Shown: one piece after another, positions 56,133 through 64,000 of the stretch | Layout of the letters: each line of letters begins with the position of its first letter | Position numbering within the stretch: position 1 is the first letter of the stretch | Assembly: GCA_963753485.1 (NCBI GenBank) | Contig: CAVWCL010000008.1 | Span: 1 to 64,000 of the forward strand | Origin: CAWDLX01 sp963753485 | GTDB taxonomy: Bacteria; Actinomycetota; Actinomycetes; Mycobacteriales; Micromonosporaceae | Reading direction: 5' to 3' | Length of the DNA stretch: 64,000 nucleotides | Position numbers and translations under genes: made by a program | Notes under the pieces: model-generated | What the model was told of the DNA's origin: nothing | Database searches by the model: none | The model's input: only the letters and a program-made list of their open reading frames with translations

Positions 56133-57542
56133 GTGGAGAAAAATCAGACGGCCGGACCGGGTCCGGCCGACGTATTCGTCATCTTCGGGATCACCGGCGA
56201 CCTGGCCAAGGTGATGACGTTCCAGGCGCTGTACCGGCTGGAGGCGCGCGGCCTGCTCACCTGTCCCATCCTCGGCGTGGCCGGCGACCACTGGAGCACC
56301 GACGATCTGCGCAAGCATGCCGGCGAGGCGATCGAGGCCGCCGGTGAGCGGGTCGACCCGGGCGTGTTCGATCGGCTGGCAGCCCGGATGTCCTACCTAC
56401 CGGGCGACTTCGCCGACCCGGTCACTTATGACCACGTCGCGGCCGCCATCAAGGGGGCCCACGTGCCGCTGTTCTACCTGGAGATTCCGCCGTTCCTCTT
56501 CGCGCCGGTGGTGAACGGGCTGGCCAAGGCCGGCCTGACCCGGGCGGGACGGATCGTGGTGGAGAAGCCGTTCGGGCATGACCTCGACTCGGCCCGGGAG
56601 CTCGCTGACGAGCTGCACCAGTACGTCGACGAGTCGCAGCTGTTCCGCATCGACCACTTCCTCGGCAAGATGGGCCTGGAGGAGCTGCTCTACCTCCGGT
56701 TCGCCAACACCATGCTCGAGCCGGTATGGAACCGCAAGTACCTCTCGTCGGTCCAGATCACCATGGCCGAGAGCTTCGGTGTCGAGGACCGGGGTCACTT
56801 CTACGACCGGGTCGGCGCGTTGCGCGACGTGGTGGTCAACCACATGCTCCAGCTGGTCGCCGCGGGCGCCATGGAGCCGCCGGCCGGCGGCGACCCGGAC
56901 ACCCTGAAGAATGCTCAGGTCGCCCTCTGGAAGGCGGTGGTCAGCGCCGACCCCGCGCACTACGTCCGGGGTGAGTACGACGGCTACCAGTCCATTGACG
57001 GGGTGGCGGCGAACTCGACCACCGAGACGTACGCGGCCCTGCGGCTGGAGATCGACAACTGGCGCTGGGCCGGGGTTCCGTTCTTCCTGCGTACCGGCAA
57101 GCGCCTGCCGGTCACCCAGACCGAGCTGCGACTCATCTTCGCCGAGCCGCCCCGGCTCGGGCTGAACCTGCCCGGCTTCCACCGCCCGGAGCCGGACGAG
57201 CTCGTGGTCAAGCTCGACCCCACCCCGGGCATCCGGGCGAAGCTGAATGCCCACCGCGGCTACGCCCGCGCGCCGCAGGCCATCACGCTCGACATGGAGT
57301 TCGCCGACGAGGGCGGCACCGGCGCGCTGCCGTACGAGGTGCTGCTGCACGCCGCGCTCATCGGCAACAGCACCCGCTTCACCCGCCAGGACGGCGTGGA
57401 CGAGCAGTGGCGCATCATGGCGCCGTTGCTGGATGCGCCGCCGGCGCTGCACCGCTACCAGCCGGGAACCTGGGGGCCGGCGGCCGCAGACCATCTGCTG
57501 GCTGGGCACGGCGGCTGGCGCGAGCCGTGGGTGGCGTCGTGA
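56133..57542 (+). CDS. zwf: Glucose-6-phosphate 1-dehydrogenase
   Basis: 469 residues from GTG 56133. NADP fold start IFGITGDLAKVMTFQALYRL, catalytic segment FRIDHFLGKMGLEELLYLRF (RIDHFLGK against the usual RIDHYLGK), EPVWNRKYLSSVQITMAESF and PFFLRTGKRLP. It makes 6-phosphogluconolactone and NADPH. A Met replaces the usual Lys in GDLAKxxxxPALY-type sequence (AKVMTFQALY). The stop overlaps the first of three micro-ORFs. Confidence 0.95.
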   Translation: MEKNQTAGPGPADVFVIFGITGDLAKVMTFQALYRLEARGLLTCPILGVAGDHWSTDDLRKHAGEAIEAAGERVDPGVFDRLAARMSYLPGDFADPVTYDHVAAAIKGAHVPLFYLEIPPFLFAPVVNGLAKAGLTRAGRIVVEKPFGHDLDSARELADELHQYVDESQLFRIDHFLGKMGLEELLYLRFANTMLEPVWNRKYLSSVQITMAESFGVEDRGHFYDRVGALRDVVVNHMLQLVAAGAMEPPAGGDPDTLKNAQVALWKAVVSADPAHYVRGEYDGYQSIDGVAANSTTETYAALRLEIDNWRWAGVPFFLRTGKRLPVTQTELRLIFAEPPRLGLNLPGFHRPEPDELVVKLDPTPGIRAKLNAHRGYARAPQAITLDMEFADEGGTGALPYEVLLHAALIGNSTRFTRQDGVDEQWRIMAPLLDAPPALHRYQPGTWGPAAADHLLAGHGGWREPWVAS

Positions 57543-57656
57543 CCGACGACGCGCTTTCCTCCGCGGAGGAGGCATCATGACCGACGACGCGCTTTCCTCC
57601 GCGGAGGAGGCATCATGACCGACGACGCGCTCACCTCAGCGGAGGAGGCGGCATGA
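57539..57656 (+). CDS. Three tandem overlapping 13-codon micro-ORFs linking zwf to the GH15 gene
   Basis: Three units with a 38-base period: 57539-57580 (GTG start), 57577-57618 and 57615-57656 (ATG starts). Each reads M-TDDAL-x-S-AEEA-x-stop (MTDDALSSAEEAS in units 1 and 2, MTDDALTSAEEAA in unit 3). Every stop overlaps the next start by 4 bases (GTGA before the first from zwf, then ATGA), and the last overlaps the GH15 start at 57653. Each unit carries a GGAGGAGG ribosome site for the next one, embedded in the palindrome cctccgcggagg in units 1 and 2. Whether the peptides are made is unknown. Confidence 0.7.
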
Positions 57657-59548
57657 CCAGTCTCCTGACCACACCAGCGGCTCACCAGGCGGCGTTGCCG
57701 GAGGAGTCGCCGTTTCCCCCCATCGCCGACTATGCGTTCCTGTCCAACTGCCACACCGGCGCGCTGGTCGCCTCCGACGGGTCGGTGGACTGGCTCTGCA
57801 TCCCACGCTTCGACGCGCCGAGCATTTTCGGCAGCCTGCTCGACCGCGAGGCCGGGACGTTCCGGGTCGGGCCGTACGGCATCGACCACCCGACCGCCCG
57901 CGTCTACCTCCCCGGGACCAACGTGGTCGCGACAACCTGGCGCACACCGACCGGCTGGATCGAGGTCCGGGACGCGCTGACCATGGGCCGGCACGACTCG
58001 GACGACTGCGTGACGCCGCACACCCGGCCGCCGATCGACGAGGACGCCGACCACATGCTCGTGCGGACGGTGGAGTGCACCGAGGGGCACGTCGAGGTGG
58101 AGATCGTCTGCGAGCCGATGTTCGACTACGGGCGTGCGCCCGCGCACTGGCGCATGGAAGATGGCCGGCACACCGCGATCGGCACCGGCGGCGACACCAG
58201 CGTGCGGTTGCACGCCGACCTCGCCCTCGGCATCGAAGGCGGCCGGGTGCGCGGGCGCCACGTGCTGGTCGCCGGCGATCGGGCGTACTGCGCACTCTCC
58301 TGGTCGGAGAAACTGCAGACCCCGATGACCGCGGCCGAGGCGACCGAGCGCATCGACGCCACCATCGCCTTCTGGCACCGGTGGCTCGCCGACGCCCGGA
58401 TGCCCGATCATCGCTGGCGCGATCCGCTCCAGCGCTCCGCGCTCGCTATCAAGGGCCTCACCTACATGCCGACCGGCGCCACCGTGGCCGCGGCGACCAC
58501 CTCGCTGCCGGAGACCCCCGGGGGCGAACGCAACTGGGACTACCGGTTCACCTGGATGCGCGACTCGACCTTCACCCTGCAGGCTCTGCATTGGCTCGCC
58601 CTGGACTGGGAGGCCGACGAGTTCATGCAGTTCGTCGCGGACGTCGAGCCGGCGGCCGACGGCTCATTGCAGATCATGTACGGCATCGACGGGCGCAGCG
58701 AACTCCCCGAGTCGACCCTCGAGGACCTCTCCGGGTACGAGGGGGCCCGCCCGGTCAGGATCGGCAACGCGGCGTACCAACAACGGCAGAACGACGTATA
58801 CGGCGCGGTACTCGACTCGATCCTCCTGCACAGCCGCCGCAGCCAGCGCATGCCGGCCCGGCTGTGGCCGATCGTCGAGTCCCAGGCCGAGTGCGCGACC
58901 CGGGTCTGGCAGAGCCCCGATCAGGGCATCTGGGAAGCCCGCGGCGATCCCCAACACTACGTGTCGTCCAAGCTCATGTGCTGGCTCGCCCTTGACCGCG
59001 CGGCCACCCTGGCCGAGATCCGGGGCGACGCCGACAAGGCCAGCCAGTGGCACACCACCGCCGACGCCATCCGGGCCGACATCCTGGCCAACGGTGTGAG
59101 CCCGACCGGGGCGCTGCGCCAGCACTACGGCACCGACGCCCTTGACGCCTCCACGCTGCTCGCAGTGAACTTCGGCTTCTTCGAGCCGGGCGATGACCGG
59201 GCCCGCAAGACGGTGGACGCGATAGCCGATCAGTTGACCGACAACGGATTCGTGCTGCGCTACCGCACCGACGAGACCGACGACGGCATGTCCGGGCGGG
59301 AGGGCACGTTCCTCATCTGCTCGTTCTGGCTCGTCTCGGCGCTCGCCGCGGTCGGCGAGGTGATCCGGGCCCGCGACCTCATGGAGAAGCTGCTTCGGGT
59401 GGCCACGCCGCTGGGGCTCTACGCCGAGGAGTTCGAGACCACGGCCGCCCGGCACCTGGGCAACTTCCCGCAGGCGTTCTCCCACCTCGCCCTGATCGAG
59501 GCGGCCGGCCGGATCATCGTCGCCGAACGCCTCAAGGAGTACTTATGA
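57653..59548 (+). CDS. Glycoside hydrolase family 15 protein (glucoamylase/trehalase-like)
   Basis: 631 residues from ATG 57653. N-terminal domain: PPIADYAFLSNCHTGALVAS and DGSVDWLCIPRFDAPSIFG. Catalytic (alpha/alpha)6 domain: GGERNWDYRFTWMRDSTFTL, GDPQHYVSSKLMCWLALDRA and GREGTFLICSFWLVSALAAV. GH15 includes glucoamylases, glucodextranases and mycobacterial trehalases, so the substrate could be an alpha-glucan or trehalose. No signal peptide, so cytosolic. It sits in an operon with a debranching enzyme. Confidence 0.92.
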   Translation: MTSLLTTPAAHQAALPEESPFPPIADYAFLSNCHTGALVASDGSVDWLCIPRFDAPSIFGSLLDREAGTFRVGPYGIDHPTARVYLPGTNVVATTWRTPTGWIEVRDALTMGRHDSDDCVTPHTRPPIDEDADHMLVRTVECTEGHVEVEIVCEPMFDYGRAPAHWRMEDGRHTAIGTGGDTSVRLHADLALGIEGGRVRGRHVLVAGDRAYCALSWSEKLQTPMTAAEATERIDATIAFWHRWLADARMPDHRWRDPLQRSALAIKGLTYMPTGATVAAATTSLPETPGGERNWDYRFTWMRDSTFTLQALHWLALDWEADEFMQFVADVEPAADGSLQIMYGIDGRSELPESTLEDLSGYEGARPVRIGNAAYQQRQNDVYGAVLDSILLHSRRSQRMPARLWPIVESQAECATRVWQSPDQGIWEARGDPQHYVSSKLMCWLALDRAATLAEIRGDADKASQWHTTADAIRADILANGVSPTGALRQHYGTDALDASTLLAVNFGFFEPGDDRARKTVDAIADQLTDNGFVLRYRTDETDDGMSGREGTFLICSFWLVSALAAVGEVIRARDLMEKLLRVATPLGLYAEEFETTAARHLGNFPQAFSHLALIEAAGRIIVAERLKEYL

Positions 59549-61167
59549 ACACCTACGACGTCATCATCATCGGGACCGGCGCCGGCGGTGGCACGCTGGC
59601 CGCCCATCTGGCCCCGTCCGGCAAGCGGATCCTGCTACTGGAGCGCGGGGACTGGCTGCCCCGCGAGCCGGCGAACTGGCAAGCGGCCGATGTCTTCGTT
59701 GACAACCGCTACATCTCGCCGGACACCTGGACCGACGCCGACGGGCGGGCCTTCCAACCGCAGATCCACTACTTCGTCGGCGGCGCGACGAAGCTGTACG
59801 GCGCGGCCCTCTACCGGATGCGGAAGGAGGACTTCGGCGAGGTACACCACCACGGCGGCCTCTCGCCGGCGTGGCCCATCGGGTACGACGTCATGGAGCC
59901 GTACTACACCCTGGCCGAGCAGCGTTACCAGGTGCACGGCGCCCGGTACGAGGATCCGACCGAACCGCCGGCGAGCGCACCCTACCCGTACCCACCGGTG
60001 AGCCACGAGCCCCGCATCCAGCAGCTCTCCGACGACCTCACGGCCGCCGGCTTCCATCCGTTCCACGCACCCTGCGGCATCATGCTCAACGAGGCGAATC
60101 TGCCCTACAGCGCCTGCGTGCGCTGCGCCGACTGCGACGGCTTCCCCTGCGCGGTGCAGGGCAAGGCCGATGCCGAGGTGAACTCGGTCCGCCCAGCGCT
60201 CGAGTACTCCAATGTGGACCTTCTTACCCAGGCCAAGGCGGTACGGCTGGAGACGAACTCCACCGGCAGCGAGGTGACCGAGGTGGTGGTCGAGCACGAA
60301 GGGCACCTGGAGCGTTACCGCGGCGACATCGTGGTGGTCTCGTGCGGCGCGGCCAACTCGGCGAAGCTGCTGCTGCTCTCGGCGAGCGACGCCCACCCGG
60401 CCGGGCTCGCCAACGGCTCCGATGAGGTCGGCCGCAACTACATGTTCCACGACAGCCAGGCCGTGCTGGCGCTGTCCAAGGAGCCGAACCCGACCATCTA
60501 CCAGAAGACGCTCGGCGTCAACGACTTCTACTTCCGCGGGCCGGACTTCGACTTCCCGATGGGCAACATCCAGATGCTCGGGAAGTCCCAGCCGGCGATG
60601 TTCCATGGCGAGAAGCCGCTGGAGACCGCACTCGCCCCGACCTGGGCGCTGCGGGACGTCGCCGAGCACGCCGTCGACTTCTGGCTCTCCACAGAGGACC
60701 TGCCGCACTCGGAGAATCGGGTCACCCTCGATCGCGACGGCAACATCTCGCTGCGGTACCAGCCGACCAACGCGACCGCCGCGAAACGGCTCTACCACCA
60801 GCTGAAGTCGATGCTCGGCCGGCTGGGCATGCACGAGGAGCATCTGATCCACCGCTTCGCGTACATGAAGAGCGACATCCCGGTCGCCGGGGTCGCCCAC
60901 CAGGCCGGCACCTGCCGCTTCGGCCGCGACCCGGCCACCTCGGTGCTCGACCTGAACTGCCGCGCGCACGAGGTCGACAACCTCTATGTGGTCGACACCA
61001 GCTTCTTCCCCAGCATCAGCGCGGTGAACCCGGCGCTGACCGCGATGGCGAACGCGCTGCGCGTCGGCGACCACATCATGCAGCGCCTGGGCGCCACGAT
61101 CCCGGCGGCGGCCACGGCCACCGGGCCCGGACCAGGCTCGGCGCCGAACCGGGAGCAACCGCGATGA
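59545..61167 (+). CDS. GMC-type FAD oxidoreductase
   Basis: 540 residues, start overlapping GH15 as ATGA. FAD motif DVIIIGTGAGGGTLAAHLAP, GGATKLYGAALYRM, a Cys-rich NLPYSACVRCADCDGFPCAV segment that could bind metal, and the C-terminal family ending NLYVVDTSFFPSISAVNPAL. GMC enzymes oxidise sugars, alcohols or choline. The product may oxidise sugars released in this operon (inference). Confidence 0.9.
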   Translation: MNTYDVIIIGTGAGGGTLAAHLAPSGKRILLLERGDWLPREPANWQAADVFVDNRYISPDTWTDADGRAFQPQIHYFVGGATKLYGAALYRMRKEDFGEVHHHGGLSPAWPIGYDVMEPYYTLAEQRYQVHGARYEDPTEPPASAPYPYPPVSHEPRIQQLSDDLTAAGFHPFHAPCGIMLNEANLPYSACVRCADCDGFPCAVQGKADAEVNSVRPALEYSNVDLLTQAKAVRLETNSTGSEVTEVVVEHEGHLERYRGDIVVVSCGAANSAKLLLLSASDAHPAGLANGSDEVGRNYMFHDSQAVLALSKEPNPTIYQKTLGVNDFYFRGPDFDFPMGNIQMLGKSQPAMFHGEKPLETALAPTWALRDVAEHAVDFWLSTEDLPHSENRVTLDRDGNISLRYQPTNATAAKRLYHQLKSMLGRLGMHEEHLIHRFAYMKSDIPVAGVAHQAGTCRFGRDPATSVLDLNCRAHEVDNLYVVDTSFFPSISAVNPALTAMANALRVGDHIMQRLGATIPAAATATGPGPGSAPNREQPR

Positions 61168-61547
61168 CCGGCGCCGAACCGCGAGCAGCCGCGGCGACCG
61201 GATCCGCGGAGTTCTTCACCGGGCTGGGCGAGCGCGGTCGGCAACCGCAGCTGGCCCGCGCGCAGGCGACGGTGCGCGTCGATCTGACCACAGCCGGCGG
61301 GGTCGAGCATTGGTACCTCACCCTCGATCGCGGCGAGGTGACCGTCTCGCACCAGGACGGGCCGGCCGACTGCGTGATGCGCGCGGAGCGGGACACCTTC
61401 GACCAGGTCGCCCGCGGCGAGCTCAACGCGATGGCCGCGATGCTGCGCAACGAGGTCACCTTCGAAGGAAACCCGGTCCCGATCGTGCTGCTGCAGCGAC
61501 TCCTGCCGTCTCCGGCAGCCACGAAGGGATACACCGATGAGTCCTGA
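61164..61547 (+). CDS. SCP2 sterol-binding domain protein
   Basis: 127 residues, start overlapping the GMC gene as ATGA. LTLDRGEVTVSHQDGPADCV and RAERDTFDQVARGELNAMAA are typical of SCP2 fold proteins, which bind hydrophobic ligands. The 5' end contains an in-frame DNA repeat of ggcgccgaaccg with the end of the GMC gene. Its role in a sugar operon is unclear. It overlaps the next gene by 11 bases. Confidence 0.85.
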   Translation: MTGAEPRAAAATGSAEFFTGLGERGRQPQLARAQATVRVDLTTAGGVEHWYLTLDRGEVTVSHQDGPADCVMRAERDTFDQVARGELNAMAAMLRNEVTFEGNPVPIVLLQRLLPSPAATKGYTDES

Positions 61548-63618
61548 CGCCAGCGTAAAGGTCCTGGACGGCAACACGTTCGTGGTCAGCGACGACCGCG
61601 GAGACATCGAGGCGAGCCCGACCGACCCGTCCGGCCTCTTCTCGTTCGACACCCGCTTCCTGTCCACCTGGGTGCTCACCGTGGACGGGCAGCGGCTGCA
61701 CGCGCTGTCCACCGACGACCTGCAGTACTTCGAGGCGAAGTTCTTCCTGGTGCCCGGCACCGGGACGGTCTACGTGGATGCCAAGCTCTCGGTCATCCGC
61801 CGGCGCGAGGTCTGCGGCGGCTTCCGCGAGGAGCTCACCGTCATCAACCACGACGAGAAGGCGGTCGAGCTCACGGTACGGATGCAGGCCGGGTGCGACT
61901 TCGCCGACCTGTTCGAGGTGAAGGACGCGACCGGAAAGGTGGGCGACTACGACTTCCGGGTCGAAGAGTCCCGGCTGGTGCTCGGCTACCAGCGCGCCGG
62001 CTTCCGACGGGAAACGGCGATCTCCTGCTCGACCCCGGGCCAGGTCGACGAGCACGGCTTCACGTTCACGCTGCACCTGCAACCCGACGAGCGGTGGACG
62101 ACCAGGTGGGAGGTCGCGGCCGTCATGCCGGGCGCCGGCATCAGCCCGGCCGGCCGCTCCCGCCGCGCCGAGGATCTCGGCCGCGAGCTGGACCGCTGGA
62201 TCGAGACGGCACCGAAACTGCGCTGCGACTGGGAGCCATTGGTCGCCACGTATCGGCGGAGCCTGGTCGACCTCGCCGCGCTGCGGTTCTCGCCACCGGT
62301 GGCCGGCGGGCGCAGCTTGCCGGCGGCCGGCCTGCCGTGGTTCATGGCCATGTTCGGCCGGGACAGCATCTTCACCAGCCTGCAGGCGCTGCCGTTCCAG
62401 CCGGAGCTGGCGGCGACGACCCTGCTCGCCCTCGCCGACTGGCAGGGCGTGCGCCGCGACGACTTCCGCGACGAGGATCCCGGGCGCATCATGCACGAGA
62501 TGCGCTACGGCGAGACCGCCGCGTTCGAGGAGCAGCCGCACACCCCGTACTACGGCAACGCCGATGCCACCCCGCTCTTCGTGGTGCTGCTCGATGAGTA
62601 CGAGCGGTGGACCGGCGACACCCGGCTGGTGCGCAGCCTCGAGCCGGAGGCGCGGGCTGCGCTGGAGTGGATCGACCGGTACGCCGACCTGGCCGGCAAC
62701 GGCTACATCGCCTACCAGCGGCGCAACGAGCGCACCGGGCTGGAGAACCAGTGCTGGAAGGACTCCTGGGACTCTATCTCCTATCAGGACGGTCGGCTGC
62801 CGGGCTTCCCGCGGGCGACGTGTGAGCTGCAGGGCTACGCGTACGACGCGAAGACCCGCGGCGCCCGGCTGGCCCGCACGGTGTGGAAGGACCCGGCCTT
62901 CGCCGACGTGCTGGAGAAACAGGCGGCCGAGCTCAAGCGGCGCTTCAACCGGGACTTCTGGGTGGCCGGCGGTGAGTACTTCGCGCTCGCGCTGGAACCC
63001 GACGGGTCCCAGGTCGACGCGCTCGCCTCAAACATCGGCCACCTGCTCTGGAGTGGGATCGTCGAGAAGTCCAAGGCCCGCGCCGTCGCCCGGCATCTGC
63101 TCGGGCCGAGGCTCTTCTCCGGCTGGGGAGTGCGCACACTCGCCGAGGGCGACCGGCGGTTCAACCCGATCGGCTACCACGTCGGCACCGTCTGGCCGTT
63201 TGACAATTCCTTCATCGCCTGGGGACTTCGCCGGTACGGCTTCAAGCGCGAGGCGGCCCGCATCGCCGCCGGGATCCTGGATGCGGCGAGCTTCTTCGAC
63301 GGCCGGCTACCCGAGGCGTTCGGCGGGTACGAACGCAACCAGACCCGCTACCCGGTGCAGTACCCGACCGCCTGCAGCCCGCAGGCCTGGTCGACCGGGG
63401 CTCCGCTGCTGTTGCTGCGCACCATGTTGGGCCTGGAACCGGTGGGCGAGCACCTGGTGGTCGACCCGGCCCTACCGGCCGGCATCGGTCACCTGGAGCT
63501 GCTGGACATCCCCGGCCGGTGGGGTCGGCTGGACGCGTTCGCCCGCGGCCGGGTCAACGTACGCACGGCCCACCCGCAGCGCAGCGAGCTGGGAGCCGCC
63601 TCCGCCGGCCCGGGCTGA
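61537..63618 (+). CDS. Amylo-alpha-1,6-glucosidase (glycogen debranching-like)
   Basis: 693 residues from ATG 61537. N-terminal debranching domain: GNTFVVSDDRGDIEASPTDP and GLFSFDTRFLSTWVLTVDGQ. Catalytic (alpha/alpha)6 domain: GLPWFMAMFGRDSIFTSLQA, NQCWKDSWDSISYQDGRLPG and GYHVGTVWPFDNSFIAWGLR. It is of the actinobacterial GH133/GH63-like type and probably acts on alpha-1,6 branches of glucans. It fits with the GH15 enzyme and zwf. Confidence 0.9.
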   Translation: MSPDASVKVLDGNTFVVSDDRGDIEASPTDPSGLFSFDTRFLSTWVLTVDGQRLHALSTDDLQYFEAKFFLVPGTGTVYVDAKLSVIRRREVCGGFREELTVINHDEKAVELTVRMQAGCDFADLFEVKDATGKVGDYDFRVEESRLVLGYQRAGFRRETAISCSTPGQVDEHGFTFTLHLQPDERWTTRWEVAAVMPGAGISPAGRSRRAEDLGRELDRWIETAPKLRCDWEPLVATYRRSLVDLAALRFSPPVAGGRSLPAAGLPWFMAMFGRDSIFTSLQALPFQPELAATTLLALADWQGVRRDDFRDEDPGRIMHEMRYGETAAFEEQPHTPYYGNADATPLFVVLLDEYERWTGDTRLVRSLEPEARAALEWIDRYADLAGNGYIAYQRRNERTGLENQCWKDSWDSISYQDGRLPGFPRATCELQGYAYDAKTRGARLARTVWKDPAFADVLEKQAAELKRRFNRDFWVAGGEYFALALEPDGSQVDALASNIGHLLWSGIVEKSKARAVARHLLGPRLFSGWGVRTLAEGDRRFNPIGYHVGTVWPFDNSFIAWGLRRYGFKREAARIAAGILDAASFFDGRLPEAFGGYERNQTRYPVQYPTACSPQAWSTGAPLLLLRTMLGLEPVGEHLVVDPALPAGIGHLELLDIPGRWGRLDAFARGRVNVRTAHPQRSELGAASAGPG

Positions 63619-63619
63619 G

Positions 63620-64000
63620 ATGCGAGCGGCCACCGGCGTCGTCTACGCCGCCGCCGCAGTCCAGGGCATTGTGCTGGTCACCATCCCGGCCGCCAGTTCG
63701 GTCTTCACCGACCCCGCCACGTACGGACTCTCCAGCGCGCGCTACGGCGCCATGTTCCTGCCGCAAGTCATCGTGGCCATCGCCGCGGCCCTGCTCGGCG
63801 CGAAGCTGAGCCGCCGGCTGGGCACCAAGCGGATCTTCCTGGCCGGGCTCGGCGCCAGTGCGGTGGCCATGCTGCTGCTGCTCGCGAGCTACCCGGTGGC
63901 GCACCGGCCGGGCCTGGCCTACCCGCTGCTGCTGGTCGCCACGGCCGGCGTGGGCGGCGGCTTCGGGCTCGCGGTACCGGCGATGAACTCGCTCACCGCG
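63620..64000 (+). CDS. MFS transporter, 5' part only
   Basis: 127 residues from ATG 63620 to the window end, no stop. Four hydrophobic segments, including VVYAAAAVQGIVLVTIPAAS and FLPQVIVAIAAALLGAKLSR followed by RRLGTKRIFLAGLGASAVAM; the GAKLSRRLGTKR loop is the MFS motif A region. It starts one base after the debranching gene's stop, so it belongs to the same operon and may carry a sugar or its oxidised product. Confidence 0.8.
   Translation, partial: MRAATGVVYAAAAVQGIVLVTIPAASSVFTDPATYGLSSARYGAMFLPQVIVAIAAALLGAKLSRRLGTKRIFLAGLGASAVAMLLLLASYPVAHRPGLAYPLLLVATAGVGGGFGLAVPAMNSLTA

Noticed and set aside
57539..57656. Considered as a CRISPR-like array
   Set aside because: Units are contiguous with no spacers, and the repeat codes for overlapping ORFs.
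59635..61158. 507-codon minus-strand frame antisense to the GMC gene
   Set aside because: Shadow; the plus-strand frame has the FAD motif and coupled overlaps.

Overview
The window comes from a very GC-rich actinobacterium. DUF397/XRE pairs, GTG starts, ATGA/GTGA-coupled operons, WD40 gene debris and a recurrent 'gagcgcgaggagcgagc'-type intergenic repeat make a Micromonosporaceae relative my best guess (inference; no rRNA or species marker is present).

1-9.4 kb is accessory DNA. At the left edge a DrmA-like (DISARM-type) helicase, cut by the window end, is translationally coupled to a full-length sigma-70 protein with unusual N-terminal region 1.1-like modules. A 5-methylcytosine DNA methyltransferase diverges from them. 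This looks like a defence-type cassette with a built-in sigma factor and is my main candidate for an undescribed system. Next come an intact tRNA-Lys, a coupled trio (small membrane protein, ECF sigma factor, unknown protein), a decayed gene and an inverted half of a second tRNA-Lys.

9.4-13.5 kb holds a compact carotenoid/isoprenoid set (phytoene synthase, phytoene desaturase, IPP isomerase), flanked by a small membrane protein and a lipoprotein polysaccharide deacetylase. 13.6-15 kb has tRNA-Glu, tRNA-Asp and tRNA-Phe beside a frameshifted tyrosine integrase and WD40 remnants, an old integration site. 15.2-21.2 kb has a DoxX-like protein, a proline-rich protein with an HNH-like C-terminus and its membrane partner, and a NarL-type two-component system.

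21.3-37 kb is an unusual lipid/polyketide locus: an acyl-CoA dehydrogenase, a 2641-residue synthase (KS-AT-KS-ACP-ACP-KR-DH), a 1775-residue eukaryote-like acyl-CoA carboxylase with a degenerate biotin carboxylase part, and a convergent phosphopantetheinyl transferase. Both carrier domains have Thr where Ser is expected.

37-47 kb is mostly chromosomal housekeeping: a DUF6232 protein, XRE regulator and two DUF397 proteins, an MFS exporter with a perfect operator palindrome over its start codon, a thioesterase, a PrsW protease, recR and ybaB, an RDD protein and a LuxR-type regulator.

47-56 kb carries a ClC channel (after a 56-bp tandem repeat) and a respiratory module: NDH-2, CydA and CydB, with CydC and CydD on the opposite strand. 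56-64 kb is a coupled sugar/glucan operon: glucose-6-phosphate dehydrogenase, three tandem 13-codon micro-ORFs, a GH15 enzyme, a GMC oxidoreductase, an SCP2 protein, a debranching enzyme and the start of an MFS transporter.
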